DNA of 64,000 nt from Pteria penguin (GCA_035048485.1 CM068583.1:42763542-42827541); one strand, 5' to 3'. Counted from the stretch's first letter, positions 33,556-45,427 are shown. Translations and numbers: made by a program. The notes: generated by a model not told the origin, from the sequence alone.

Positions 33556-35604
33556 ATGGAAAGAAGGTACAAATTGATTCTTTACTTCACAGCATGGGTT
33601 TTACTTGCTATCATTGCTGTGATTCTGAATTTTCTGAACATAAACTTCGACAAAACCCATTATGCCACTGGAATAGTATTGACTTTAATATTGGGTATAG
33701 TACAAGGAAGCGTGCTCGAATACCCCGTACAAACTATTGCTTGTCTAATCGTCGGTGGCTGGAAACGCGATGTACCACGAGCACCGTCATTTTCACAGAC
33801 TTTGATTCTGAACTACAATCTGCTTGCTTACAGTCAAGAAGAGATAGACGAGTGTATGGAGATGATGTATAAAGCATATATGGGAAATCTTAGTTATAAG
33901 ATATCAGCAGTTCTTGTCAGTGCAACCAGTGATGATCTACTGAGGGGCTACGAGATATTCACACGTGACTATTATAGGACTTCTATTTTTGATGAACTTT
34001 ATAGCGAAGGACTAGCCTTTGCTCGGGGAGAATTCGACTCCATCGACCCTTCGCATTATCGTCATATATGGGCACAGTACCAAAATATAGAACCCAGTGA
34101 ATTCAAAAGAATTTATCTTCATGAAATCTGTGGAAGATTCGCTAGAGAATTTATGGTCATTCACAGAGTAAGTAGAGTGCTTCGAAAATGCGGACAATAT
34201 CAAGATTTAATGCTCCTATCGTCAGGCGATAACCGTGCATACACATATTGTGACGTTGACTTTTACAGTCGAAGTGCTCGAAAATATGGAGAACCTTTGT
34301 TTTATGAAACTGCTGATGTACTAAATATTTTGGGTAAAAATTTCGATTACACACTTGTACTTGACGGGGATACAGGTGTTCCAAAGAAAACAGCTTACGA
34401 TTTATTACGAATAGCGGAAGCACATCGGAATCGTGGAATTATTCAGCCCGCCATAAATCTGCAGTGTCAAAAACGTGACACCATATTTATGCATTTAGAA
34501 TGCATGCGACAGACACTAAATGAACCACTTACAAATTCGAATGCTGCTATCTTCGAACAGTCGTCTTATTTTGGAAAAGCTTTGATAAGGAATGACATTT
34601 ACATTGAAAAAGTTTTAGGTTCTAGGGAAAATCTTATTGAACGTGTACCCATAGATGTGTTAAGTCACGATACATTCGAGGCGGCTTTGTTACAGCCTTT
34701 GTACGTAGGAACAGTTTTCCTAGAAGAAGCCCCTTGCTATAATTATGTCTCTTGGAATATACGAGAAAGGCGATGGAACAGAGGTGAAATTCTGCTAGCT
34801 ATATATTTCTGGAAAACATTTTTCGGGAAACCGATGCGTTGGTTACAAAAGAAATTTCAGCGACAACGATTCATTGAAACTCATCTGCGAACAGAGTCAA
34901 AATTAGATTTCGTGAGTCGCCACATTGCCCACGCTGCTATTCGACAGATGATCATGAAGCCATTGCTTTTGTTATTTGTTTTGATACACATTGCTGTTGA
35001 GCTGAAATATCAATACGCACCAATCATTATTATAATGTTCTTTGTTCTTGTGTTTCCAAAGTTTGCAACATGTAACTGCCGTAATTTGAAATTTGTGATA
35101 GTGGAAACTATTGCGTCAATTCTTCAGTTTACACCAGAGGCGGCTACTGGTTGCATTAGGATAATACGGGCGTTTGAAGCAAACATATGTGCATCGGCAA
35201 AATGGGTTCCACAGCGAGCGGTAGAAGCTGAATTCCACAATTGCAACGCTTTTGTATCATCTTTCAAACACTTATGGGGATACAGTATCTGTGCTGCCAT
35301 TGGAAGCATTCTTATTTTGATATTTTACATGCCAGGGGTAATGGTACTCTTTATGTTCGCAACCTTAATACTTTTACCTTTATATACAGGACTGACATCA
35401 CTTCCATTAGGATTTGCGGCTCGCTACAGACCACGAGTCGAAGATGAGGAAGTAGGGCTCACGAACGCGCAAAGGAGAAACATGTATCGAAAAATGAGCA
35501 GCACATGTACAAAAAGTACGCATATCTCCCAATCATCATCGCCCTCACAATCTTCACAAAAGAGTCTGTTGCGCTGGCTGGATCCGAATGCGGATATACG
35601 ATGA
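33556..35604 (+). CDS. GT84-like membrane glycosyltransferase, copy 1
   Basis: A single exon encodes 682 residues. Two hydrophobic segments (about 7-27 and 38-66) precede a cytosolic GT-A-like domain: KISAVLVSATSDD (115-127) as the first strand, LVLDGDTGVP (267-276) with the DxD motif D270/D272, SSYFGKALI (336-344), VLSHDTFEA (368-376) with the likely catalytic D372, and RERRW (403-407) in place of QxxRW. Four more membrane segments follow (about 467-482, 487-502, 575-592, 595-615), and the stretch PEAATGCIRIIRAFEANICA to AVEAE (527-559) fits the segment after the GT domain in bacterial cyclic beta-1,2-glucan synthases (NdvB/ChvB). The order of motifs suggests GT84; OpgH-type GT2 is the main alternative. 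The GH94 phosphorylase part of the bacterial enzyme is absent. The likely role is UDP-sugar-dependent beta-glucan synthesis at a membrane, by inference. The Ser-rich C-terminal tail (648-670) is unlike bacterial members. AATAAA signals follow, and host repeats flank it. Confidence 0.75.
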   Translation: MERRYKLILYFTAWVLLAIIAVILNFLNINFDKTHYATGIVLTLILGIVQGSVLEYPVQTIACLIVGGWKRDVPRAPSFSQTLILNYNLLAYSQEEIDECMEMMYKAYMGNLSYKISAVLVSATSDDLLRGYEIFTRDYYRTSIFDELYSEGLAFARGEFDSIDPSHYRHIWAQYQNIEPSEFKRIYLHEICGRFAREFMVIHRVSRVLRKCGQYQDLMLLSSGDNRAYTYCDVDFYSRSARKYGEPLFYETADVLNILGKNFDYTLVLDGDTGVPKKTAYDLLRIAEAHRNRGIIQPAINLQCQKRDTIFMHLECMRQTLNEPLTNSNAAIFEQSSYFGKALIRNDIYIEKVLGSRENLIERVPIDVLSHDTFEAALLQPLYVGTVFLEEAPCYNYVSWNIRERRWNRGEILLAIYFWKTFFGKPMRWLQKKFQRQRFIETHLRTESKLDFVSRHIAHAAIRQMIMKPLLLLFVLIHIAVELKYQYAPIIIIMFFVLVFPKFATCNCRNLKFVIVETIASILQFTPEAATGCIRIIRAFEANICASAKWVPQRAVEAEFHNCNAFVSSFKHLWGYSICAAIGSILILIFYMPGVMVLFMFATLILLPLYTGLTSLPLGFAARYRPRVEDEEVGLTNAQRRNMYRKMSSTCTKSTHISQSSSPSQSSQKSLLRWLDPNADIR

Positions 35605-35629
35605 ACTTAATCATCCAAACACAATAAGG

Positions 35630-35650
35630 AATAAACTTCTTACGAATAAA
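35630..35650 (+). terminator. Tandem polyadenylation signals after GT84-like copy 1
   Basis: AATAAA occurs at 35630-35635 and 35645-35650, 26 and 41 bases past the TGA. This fits a eukaryotic transcript with a very short 3' end. Confidence 0.55.
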
Positions 35651-35814
35651 AACAAATATTATAAGGTACAGTGGGATTAATAAAAATCATACAGGATAGT
35701 AATTTGGTTTTCTGTATGAGAGGAAAATGTTTTATGTTTCCCTCAATTATTTTTTTGATTTTTATGGTTTTACCCTATATCGAGTCTCTTTTGTCAAAAT
35801 CAATACATTTTAGT

Positions 35815-36090
35815 TATGCACTTTGCTTGCGATGCAGACGCTCTGGATTCGATTCCTGGATTGTGCCAGTATTTTTGAAATGTGGGTAAATTCCTGCTTC
35901 CATATTGCGAGAAACATTTTTGAAAGAGACGTAAAACACCAATCAACCAACCAAATAAGCGACGTAAAACACCAACCCACCAACCAAATAAGCGACGTAA
36001 AACACCAATCCATCAACCAAATAAGCGACGTAAAACACCAACCAATCAACTAAAACGACGTAAAACATCAATCAACCAAACAACCAACTA
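35815..36090 (+). mobile_element. SINE remnant with 33-bp tail minisatellite
   Basis: GGATTCGATTCCTGG at about 35843 resembles a B-box, followed by a short body (TCCATATTGCGAGAAACATTTTTGAAAG). The tail GACGTAAAACACCAATCAAC plus CAACCAAATAAGC is then repeated about four to five times with a 33-bp period (35929-36085). The short A/B region is decayed. Confidence 0.6.
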
Positions 36091-37200
36091 AATGAATTTA
36101 ATATATTATATGCAATCAAAGTGCGCCTTACATAAAATATCGCTTTTTGACGTAAAATCAAGAATGATTTGAAATTTAGAATTTTTAATTCGTATTGAAT
36201 ATATGTTCTGTATTTTATTTTACATCAGACATATTTATACATATATATCTGTGATATTTGTTAAAGGAATAAAGTATTTTAATCTTACTTTTGTGTATTG
36301 AGTAACTTAAAGTTTATATTTGGGTATTATTTAGAAGAAGACATGGTTTCATTTTCATAAAATCATAATTATTTCATGTAATTACCAAAAGCAAATCTAT
36401 TACTAGTAATAGTAATATAATTATGATTAAGCAGTGGTTGTACTATTACGATAAATGATTTTGTTTCTGAAGAGTCGTTCTGTCCATACACAGTCTTCAA
36501 AATTTCTGTCCCTTTGTTTTATTCCATTTCAAGTTATTTTTCCTATTAGGTTACATACTGAATTATTAAAAACAAAACAATCCTTAAAAGTAAAGTTAAT
36601 TAAATAAAAGAACACTAATAAATCATGTAAAAAGGAGATCTGACTGAACAGCATGATGGTGCCCATCCGGAAAATAAATCAATAGATAAAATTAACAAGC
36701 TTATGTTTCAAATCCACCCAAACTCGAGATCCCATCTCTGTTTTTCCGCTTCTTAGATAAAAGAAAGGAAAGAACAGTTAGTTATAGTGTGTACTGTAGT
36801 TTATTGAAATTGATGAAATTGCGTAAATGTGATTATTGAAAAACATTGTTGTCAATAAATCATTCATATAAAGGCAAATCATTTTACTCATAACGAACAA
36901 ACAAAGAAACAAAAATACGCATCAAAATCTGTCAAATTATTTATACAAGTATGTAGTTCAAGACATAAAAACACACGGAAGAAAAGAAACCGTAATATCA
37001 ATTCAAACTATATCCCCATACACCAAAATACCTTTCACCAATAACTAAAATCAGCAAGCTAGTAGGAATGGGGTATAATTTGTGGAGTTACGAGGTTCAA
37101 ATTTCTTTGAGGGTGTCGTTTCCCGGAAGTAAACAAAGTAAATGACTATACGTAATGTAAACAGTCGATGATAGATGGTGAGTTGCTTGGATCATGCCCG
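36091..37200. other. Intergenic sequence, no gene seen
   Basis: AT-rich, no recognised feature. Confidence 0.45.
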
Positions 37201-37345
37201 AAAGTTCCGTCGGAGGAGCATCGGTTTCCTGTCTTTCGGATGAGAAAATGAAAACCCAGGTCCATGTCACGGTAGACGTGGCACGTAGATTGAACGAAAA
37301 GTCAATGATGTGGACGCTCCCCGACCGTGTGTGTTGAAGAAGATA
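37200..37345 (+). mobile_element. SINE fragment
   Basis: AAAACCCAGGTCCATGTCAC followed by GGTAGACGTGGCACGTAGAT matches the body of the SINE family at 50555 (plus strand) and 32042 (minus strand). The head is degraded (CGGAGGAGCATCGGTTTCC). Confidence 0.5.
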
Positions 37346-38458
37346 AATGATTAGTGCAATACTTTCAGTTAAACATAAAACGAAGATATATTGTGTATGT
37401 GTATGGCCCCAAATCCATCGTACTGATAATCTGATAAATGAAAATACGATACCTATGGAAGTCTAAAAAAATACAAATCCACTACAACATGTTGATATGG
37501 TGGTGAAACGTAGCCACATGTATAAAAATAAGTTTTGGACTTGTGATGTATGTGGTCTATTTTAATGGTGTACATGTATCTATTAACATCTGACATAGAA
37601 CATTGTACTCTATTTTAGCAAAGTAACTCTTTTTAAAAGGTATTTTATAAAATGAATAGGCTTAACGCAATTAATAAAGGACACTGCTGGCTTTATATTG
37701 CACTGACTCTCTATAACGACATTGTTATTAAGAATAATTAAGTGGTGTTCGAGTGTTGCGCAGGGCAAGGTATAATATCATAAAGTTTGCCATATTACTC
37801 CATGTAACTGAATGATTCATTGTACCTCAGGTGCCCTTCAGTAAAGCTGATTAGTTCGATGCACCATCATAGCTCTTCTGTTTACATTACTGCCATGAAA
37901 GGCGTGAGATCATGTAATACAGTCCTCCAGTGAATGTTTATATCCTATTCATATGTATTAAGAAGTAATAAGTAAGGCAATGGGCCGTTATCTTACATGT
38001 ATACCGTTAATTAAGTTATAAAAAGTACTTTTTAATACATATTGTACATATATGCAACGGTCAAAAGAGATGAAGAAAAAGTGTAATAACATTTACGTCA
38101 AATCTTCAGCGGAGATGGTTTAACAGAAAGAAACAGTATGTCAATTTAATTTCACTTACAGATAATATACAATAATAATATTAGGATAGTATGATGACCC
38201 CTTTTCCAGAATGCCATATGACATTCTTGAACATAATCATATACTATGACGTTCTTTTACAAGTCTGACACTTCGCAATAAATGAATTTTCCCTCGAAAA
38301 CGATGGTGTATTATGCTAGCAGAGGACGTTCACCCTTCCTTCCAGACACCTTGTCTCATTCCTTTTGGAATTTGCAATGTTTTTTTTTTATTAAACCAGC
38401 ACCACTGAATTTGGCGCGTTTTTATTGGACTTTGAGTATTGAATATCAAATTGTACTC
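37346..38458. other. Intergenic sequence, no gene seen
   Basis: AT-rich, without recognisable exon or repeat end. Confidence 0.45.
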
Positions 38459-38646
38459 TTAACCACACCATTTGTTTGGCTTTTGTCAAATTAAATGACC
38501 GTCCTAAGTCGGTATCGTAGTTGCACTACAATCAAATATTTTTGTAATGTGTTATATGTTCTAGTATATTATTTATATTCATGTATTGTATAGCTCCATG
38601 GTGACTTCTGCCACATAACTGAGCCAGTAACTTCTCTTTTTTCTTT
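38459..38646 (+). mobile_element. Penelope-like element 3' tail, truncated
   Basis: It is nearly identical to 50024-50215: TTAACCACACCATTTGTTTG, GACCGTCCTAAGTCGGTATC, ATGTGTTATATGTTCTAGTA, CTCCATGGTGACTTCTGCCA, ending CTCTTTTTTCTTTC. Only the last ~190 bases are present, as expected of a 5'-truncated retro-insertion. Confidence 0.7.
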
Positions 38647-38905
38647 CTTTGGAATCTATGCTTTACACAACGATTTTTCTTAAATTCTAAATATAATAAA
38701 TATTATTTTGTCAAGGAAAAATCTTAGTCTAAATATAAAATACCCTAAAACAAATTTCATCAAGATATCAATTCAACCTCATATAAAGATAAAGAGATGA
38801 CTTTCTGTCAATAAATAATCACACATTCGCTGTAAAAATATTGATTATTACTTATATATTCATGTAAGCATGAAGTTAAGGAAACTAGAAATAGCTAAAA
38901 TTCTA

Positions 38906-41225
38906 ATATCTAGATATCACATTATCTTACGACATATCTAAATATCACGTTATCCTACGACATATCTAGATGTCACATTATCTTACGACATATCTAGATA
39001 TCACGTTATCTTGCGACATATCTAGATATCACATTATCTTACGACATATCTAGATATCACGTTATCTTACGACATATCTAGATATCACGCTATCTTACGA
39101 CACATCTAGATATCACATTATCTTACGACATATCTAGATATCACATTATCTTACGACATATCTAGATATCACATTATCTTACGACATATCTAAATATCAC
39201 GTTATCCTACGACATATCTAGATGTCACATTATCTTACGACATATCTAGATATCACGTTATCTTGCGACATATCTAGATATCACATTATCTTACGACATA
39301 TCTAGATATCACGTTATCTTACGACATATCTAAATATCACGTTATCCTACGACATATCTAGATGTCACATTATCTTACGACATATCTAGATATCACGTTA
39401 TCTTGCGACATATCTAGATATCACATTATCTTACGACATATCTAGATATCACGTTATCTTACGACACATCTAGATATCACATTATCTTACGACATATCTA
39501 GATATCACATTATCTTACGACATATCTAGATATCACATTATCTTACGACATATCTAGATACCACATTATCGTGCGACATATCTAGATATCACATTATCTT
39601 AGGACATATCTAGATATCACATTATCTTAGGACATATCTAAATATCACGTTATCCTACGACATATCTAGATGTCACATTATCTTACGACATATCTAGATA
39701 TCACGTTATCTTGCGACATATCTAGATATCACATTATCTTACGACATATCTAGATATCACGTTATCTTACGACATATCTAGATATCACGTTATCTTACGA
39801 CACATCTAGATATCACATTATCTTACGACATATCTAAATATCACGTTATCTTGCGACATATCTAGATATCACATTATCTTACGACATATCTAGATATCAC
39901 GTTATCTTACAACACATCTAGATATCACATTATCTTACGACATATCCAGATATCACATTATCTTACGACATATCTAGATATCACATTATCTTACGACATA
40001 TCTAGATACCACATTATCGTACGACATATCTAGATAACACATTATCTTACGACATATCTAGATACCACATTATCGTACGACATATCTAGATATCACATTA
40101 TCTTAGGACATATCTAGATATCAGATTATCTTAGGACATATCTAGATATCAGATTATCTTAGGACATATCTAGATATCAGATTATCTTAGGACATATCTA
40201 GATATCACATTATCTTAGGACATATCTAGATATCACATTATCTTAGGACATATCTAGATATCACATTATCTTAGGACATATCTAGATATCACGTTATCTT
40301 ACGACATAATCTGCATATCACGTTATCTTAGGAAATATCTACATATCACATTATCTTACGATATATCTACATATCAGATTATCTTAGGACATATCTAGAT
40401 ATCACATTATCTTAGGACATATCTACATATCAGATTATCTTAGGACATATCTAGATATCACGTTATCTTAGGACATATTTAGATATCAGATTATCTTAGG
40501 ACATATCTAGATATCAGATTATTCTAGGACATATCTAGATATCACGTTATCTTACGACATAATCTGGATATCACGTGATCTTAGGACATATCTACAAATC
40601 ACATTATCTTACGATATATCTAGATATCACATTATCTTAGGACATCACATTATCTTAGGACATATCTAGATATCACGTTATCTTAGGACATATTTAGATA
40701 TCAGATTATCTTAGGACATATCTAGATATCAGATTATTCTAGGACATATCTAGATATCACGTTATCTTACGACATAATCTGGATATCACGTGATCTTAGG
40801 ACATATCTACAAATCACATTATCTTACGATATATCTAGATATCACATTATCTTAGGACATATCTAGATATCACATTTTCTTACGACATATCTAGATATCA
40901 CATTATCTTAGGACATATCTAGATATCACATTATCTTAGGACATATCTAGATATCACATTATCTTACGACATATCTAGATATGACGTTATCTTAGGACAT
41001 ATCTAGATATCACATTATCTTACGACATATCTAGATATCACATTATCTTACGACATATCTATATATCACTTTATCTTACGAGATATCTAGATATCACGTT
41101 ATCTTAGGACATATCTAGATATTACGTTATCTTACGACATATCTAGATATCACATTATCTTAGGACATATCTAGATATTACGTTATCTTACGACATATCT
41201 AGATATCACGTTATCTTACGACATT
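38906..41225. repeat. 28-bp satellite array (~82 units)
   Basis: The consensus unit is GACATATCTAGATATCACAT followed by TATCTTAC, with ATATCTAGATAT a 12-bp palindrome. Variants (CACGTTATC, TTGCGAC, TTAGGAC, CAGATTATC) are not random: a block with TAAATATCACGTTATCCTAC starts at 38939, 39191, 39331 and 39639, at distances of 9, 5 and 11 units, which shows duplication of multi-unit blocks. A 144-bp block at 40441-40590 also recurs at 40670-40820. Confidence 0.95.
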
Positions 41226-41355
41226 GATTATCACCTTAATATCTTTCCCGGGTTGCGCCACTGTGTATAAGTGGTTGGTTACCTCCTGTTTCCATGTCTG
41301 ATATAACTGAAAAATCATTGAAAGCGACGTAACACCAATCAACCAACCAACTTTA
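41226..41355 (+). mobile_element. SINE remnant with CAATCAACCAACC tail
   Basis: CCGGGTTGCGCCACTGTGTA lies where a SINE body would be, and the tail AGCGACGTAACACCAATCAA plus CCAACCAAC matches the tail of the element at 35815. Confidence 0.5.
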
Positions 41356-42086
41356 ATATCTCAGTTCATGAAAACTGACAATTTCAATTGCAGCATCACC
41401 AATTTTCCCAGTATGAGTACCACTATCACATCATCCCCCACCCATGGCAAATTCTCATCTTCGTTAAAGTCTTACAAAAATACTGTCTGCAGTGAAGAAG
41501 AAGCTTCAGAAGTGCTCTGATATATTCTATCTGAGAAGTGGTGTTTATAATTTTTTGGATATTGAAAAACTCTTTTAAGAAGACTTAAAATCTCAAAATT
41601 TGTCAACTGTGAAATATATAAATCTCATGACTTCTAACCTCTTTTAAATCTTTCCCTAATGACGAATTCAAAGAAAGACTATTAGCATCGTCGATAGCTG
41701 TTTCTACTAAGGGAAGGAAACCCACAAATATAAATATACCATGTTGGATTATATGGGCATATATTTTATTAAAATTTGACAGTGGTTATTAGTTTAAGTA
41801 CTCTAAAAATGAAACAAACATGCCTAACCTTCTGATTGACAATTTATATGTTGTTCTTACTGATGAAGTATTCCATCAAACATCGGTATTCCATCGGGCA
41901 CCGATTGTGTACTTTTACTATTGAAGCTGAATATATGTCCACGTTGTATATCCTAACAAACTCATTATTAAAGATAAACAAAATACAGTTCCTGCGTTTT
42001 GTACTGAGATCTTCTACTGATTATTATGGTGAATTTACTACTTAACATTACTCAGTTTTCTATTAGGAAATACGAGGCTATTGTCA
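41356..42086. other. Intergenic sequence, no gene seen
   Basis: No feature recognised. Confidence 0.4.
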
Positions 42087-42972
42087 TATTACAAGTAAAC
42101 TTCGATATCTCGACATCGGATATCTAGACAACCCGGATTATCTCGACATCAATCGTCGGTCCCAACTTTTATAATCTGATTAAATTTAGTTCGGATATCT
42201 CAACATCCCTTATGTTGACTAACATGCTTATCTCGACTTCGTTTTGCAGTACCGTGAGCAAAATTGACCTGGTTTATCTCGACAATGGCTTCTTATTAGC
42301 GGATTATAACTGTGATCTAGCCTTAACTGATCGTTGCGCAACACGCGTAATTACTTGACTGTAACGACCTGCGCATCGACGGCTTGGCTTATAATCATAA
42401 GTGTGTAATCTGTTCAAATTAATATACCTTAATGATAAAATTGAAATATGTTTGCAGATAACAATCAACGAAATGTTCATTTAATGATGAAATTGGTGAT
42501 TCATTTTACAAAAGTAAGCTATCGGCAAACTTCAAATACTTTTATAAATAAAATTTAAAAGGGTGTTCATTCACATTTTGTCATCAAAACCATCTATGCG
42601 ATATCACAGATAGATTTCTTACCCTCTCATCTTTACACAATCCCTGCCCCAACGGCAATGTAAATCGAAACGGTGAGATAAAACGTAAACTCAAAGTTCA
42701 TTCTGTCGAGACCAAGTATCTTATTAACTGTGAAATAAAACATACTGATTTATTATCATATGTGAATAAAACAATCATTAAAAGTAATCCGTCTTATGTC
42801 TGTGTTCTTGCTACGCTAGTATGCGGCTACATTTATATTCTAACCAGCGATTATCAAAATCAACTTCGACACGTAATATTTGTCTTTTTTCACTCAGTTT
42901 GGATATCTCGACCTACCTATATCTCGACATACATTTATTCGTCCCTACGATGTCGAGATATCGAAGTTTGAC
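42087..42972. mobile_element. Non-autonomous DNA transposon, pogo/Tigger-like ends
   Basis: The left end AGTAAACTTCGATATCTCGA and the inverted right end AGTCAAACTTCGATATCTCGA (read from 42970) match over about 25 bases. The right end is followed by TA (GTTTGACTGTA), the usual pogo/Tc1-mariner target. Subterminal GATATCTCGAC/ATTATCTCGAC copies recur at 42144, 42190, 42230 and 42905. The interior (~880 bp) has no transposase frame. Confidence 0.55.
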
Positions 42973-43139
42973 TGTATATGACATCTCGATACCAAGAATG
43001 TTGAACGATATTATTTTGGATCGGAAATACTCCAATCATTTTGAAAACTGAACACCTTATTTGAACTTCACCCGATTCGACAATAACATTTGCGATAGGT
43101 ATTGCTAGCAAGCAGATGATTAATATGATTAAATCATAT

Positions 43140-43605
43140 CTTTATTCCACTTCTCTATTTGTCCATTTTCGGATAAAGATATGGCGAAACCCCGTAAAAA
43201 CAGATATAATTTCACTTATCTCGTTATTCATACCATCGTACAAGTTGCTGTAACCGTCATTACACGTATCCGTTTCTATTTGTTTACTCTCCATCTCCGA
43301 CAAATCATTTCTCATATGCGCACATTCCACCTCTGGCTTCTAACTTTCAAATTATCAACTCTCTGCAGTAAAGATTCTATGCATGTCAATCTATCCTCTA
43401 AAACACTATTTCTATTCATCTTTAAATCCAAATTCTGAGATATTTTATAAATAGCTTCCAAGTCCTTTGTCGTAACTAGTTTTTCTTCACATGAGTTTTC
43501 GTTCACCACGTTTAAATTATTCAGTACTATGTTCCCGGTCTCTTGAAAACTGGAGATTGTATTATACACAAAACATACACAAAAAGGGCAAACATTAAAA
43601 AAGGC
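43140..43605 (-). pseudogene. Broken coiled-coil ORF, possible retroelement ORF1
   Basis: Two overlapping minus-strand frames (43312-43569 and 43142-43330) look like one protein broken by a frameshift near 43320. The first has heptad-like spacing (LEAIYKISQNLDLKMNRNSV, then LEDRLTCIESLLQRVDNL), the second starts CAHMRNDLSEMESKQIE. A short coiled coil is typical of non-LTR retrotransposon ORF1 proteins, but no RT is adjacent, so this is a weak guess. Confidence 0.35.
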
Positions 43606-43794
43606 ATAGATCCTGAAATCTTTTCTCTTAAACTAACACAAATAGGTACGGCAAGTATTCACACAATTTAGGTAAAATTTTTCAACAAAATACCGGGAAT
43701 ATCGATTTTCCTTCTTAAAATCACAAAATTCAGGATCTCCTCAAATCGTGACCACTCACATGACCAACCTTGACATTTTAACACTTTATCGTCC

Positions 43795-43905
43795 GTCATG
43801 GAGTACCCATCCTCCCGTTAGTCTGAGTGCAACACTCAAGGAAAAGTCTGTATCAGTTTGTATAGGACCCAATACAAGATTTGAAGTCTTCACTTCCATC
43901 GGGGA
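43795..43905 (-). mobile_element. Penelope-like element fragment, decayed
   Basis: On the minus strand TCTTGTATTGGGTCCTATAC, then a TTGCACTCAGACTAACGGG run, matches the coding end shared by 48770-48840 and 49620-49700. About 110 bp survive. Confidence 0.5.
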
Positions 43906-45419
43906 TTTACTTATCCTCTTAAATTAATGTTCTTTGGTTTCCTCCTATTTGCTGATTTTGTGTGACCTTCGGTTTCAGAAGATTTTGATGCTGAGTAGAT
44001 TTTATTCATCTCTTCATTACAGAGAAATACATATACCATATAATGGGAGTCTGAGGACACTGACATTTCACTTGGGATGTGTTGCGATTGAGAATCCCAG
44101 GTAACCACGTTTATAATACATGCTAATATGCACATTGTTGTCAATAATTTTGATGTATATGTCTCAGAAAACTGGTTTTCTTGTGGTTAGACGGTTAGCC
44201 CACAAACAGAATAACGACACCACTTGAGTGACGATTGTCATTCCAGGTGACTGACCTAAGTTGGCACCACAGCTACATCACAGTCTTATGTAATTGTGAT
44301 AGTCTGTAATGCGCCTATTCTTGTATTCTCTGCATGCCCGTGCCTATTTTTCTTATACGACTGAGTTAAACGCTTTCTTTCCATTTCTATCAAATTTATC
44401 ATTATAAATTCACACGTGCGTTTGTTTAATTTACAATCACAGACAGATGTCAAATCACCAGAATGGGAGAGAAACTTATTTTAAATAATAGAATATGAAT
44501 ATTTATATTGAAAAATACAATAGCATTTTATTATTCAAAAGTGATCTTTGGTATAGCTAATCATATAACTGATTACATTGGTTTTTCGTTATAGCATGTG
44601 CACACGAAATACATCTAATCAATTTCCTATTTTCCAAATTGTGAGCAAATTAATTGATATAGTATTCTAAGAGCGAAATGGGAGTAAAGATAACTTTATT
44701 ACATAAATGAAATATTCATCAGACCCTACGTCTGACCGTCCGCGATGATAACTACTCACGTCACTATATCCATGGTGACGGGTGATATGCTATTTTCATA
44801 GCTTTATTTTTTTTAGTAGGATATTACTCACAATTCACTTTGTCTTTCACTTGTTTACGTCCAAATCATAATGCTTCTATATTAGAAGGATCTACAAAAG
44901 GCTTGTAGCAAGCTATTGTAAACATTCTTTAGCTGAATTTTTCCACAATTTCTATTTTCAGTTTATGATAAAATCCATTTTGAATGAAATAGGATGAAAT
45001 TCGGTGAGAGAATGCATCTTTCGCTTCAGGACTGTATCGGACGTATATCGGATTTTGTAGTATGGAGGCATTATAATTTAAACGTAAATAAGTGAATGAC
45101 AAAATAAATTGTGAGTAATAAAACGTTTGACGTTTTTGAAAATTCCTATTGGTTCCCTCTACGTGAGGGATTCAGACTTACGCTTGGATTAAGACTGATC
45201 TTACTAATTCTCAGTTGACTTATGTTCCACATAATGCAAAACTAGAGCTTACGATAATAGCTATTTCCTCCACTTGCGCACTAAGTTAAACTAGATGTTG
45301 ACATACTGATTTATGAAGTTTAATTGTATGTAGATTTCACGAAACTCGGTGGAATTGTTGCGACCTCTTTATGATATCTATTATGTACACGTGCAGACGT
45401 CCAAGAAAGGTGTCTGATC
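43906..45419. other. Intergenic sequence, no gene seen
   Basis: No exon or repeat recognised with confidence. The last part should contain the promoter of the lectin gene. Confidence 0.4.
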
Positions 45420-45427
45420 TATATAAA
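45420..45427 (+). promoter_or_regulatory. TATA box of the lectin gene
   Basis: TATATAAA ends 37 bases before the ATG at 45465, so transcription should begin around 45450 and give a very short leader. Confidence 0.55.

Noticed and set aside
33537..33872. 111-codon frame starting before the GT84-like gene
   Set aside because: It is an out-of-frame overlap with the larger gene, and its counterpart in copy 2 exists only because the DNA is conserved for the main frame.
34012..34423. Antisense frames of 63 and 88 codons repeated at 63151-63562
   Set aside because: They are shadows of the conserved GT84-like coding strand; conservation is explained by the sense protein.
33556..35604. Bacterial contamination as source of the GT84-like gene
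   Set aside because: The gene lies between animal SINEs and satellites on the same contiguous sequence, has AT-rich host-like codon use and AATAAA signals, and occurs a second time 29 kb away with different flanks.
38906..41225. Regular short repeats that might look like a CRISPR array
   Set aside because: The 28-bp units are directly joined with no unique spacers, and the host is an animal; the same holds for the 36-bp array at 60277-61963.
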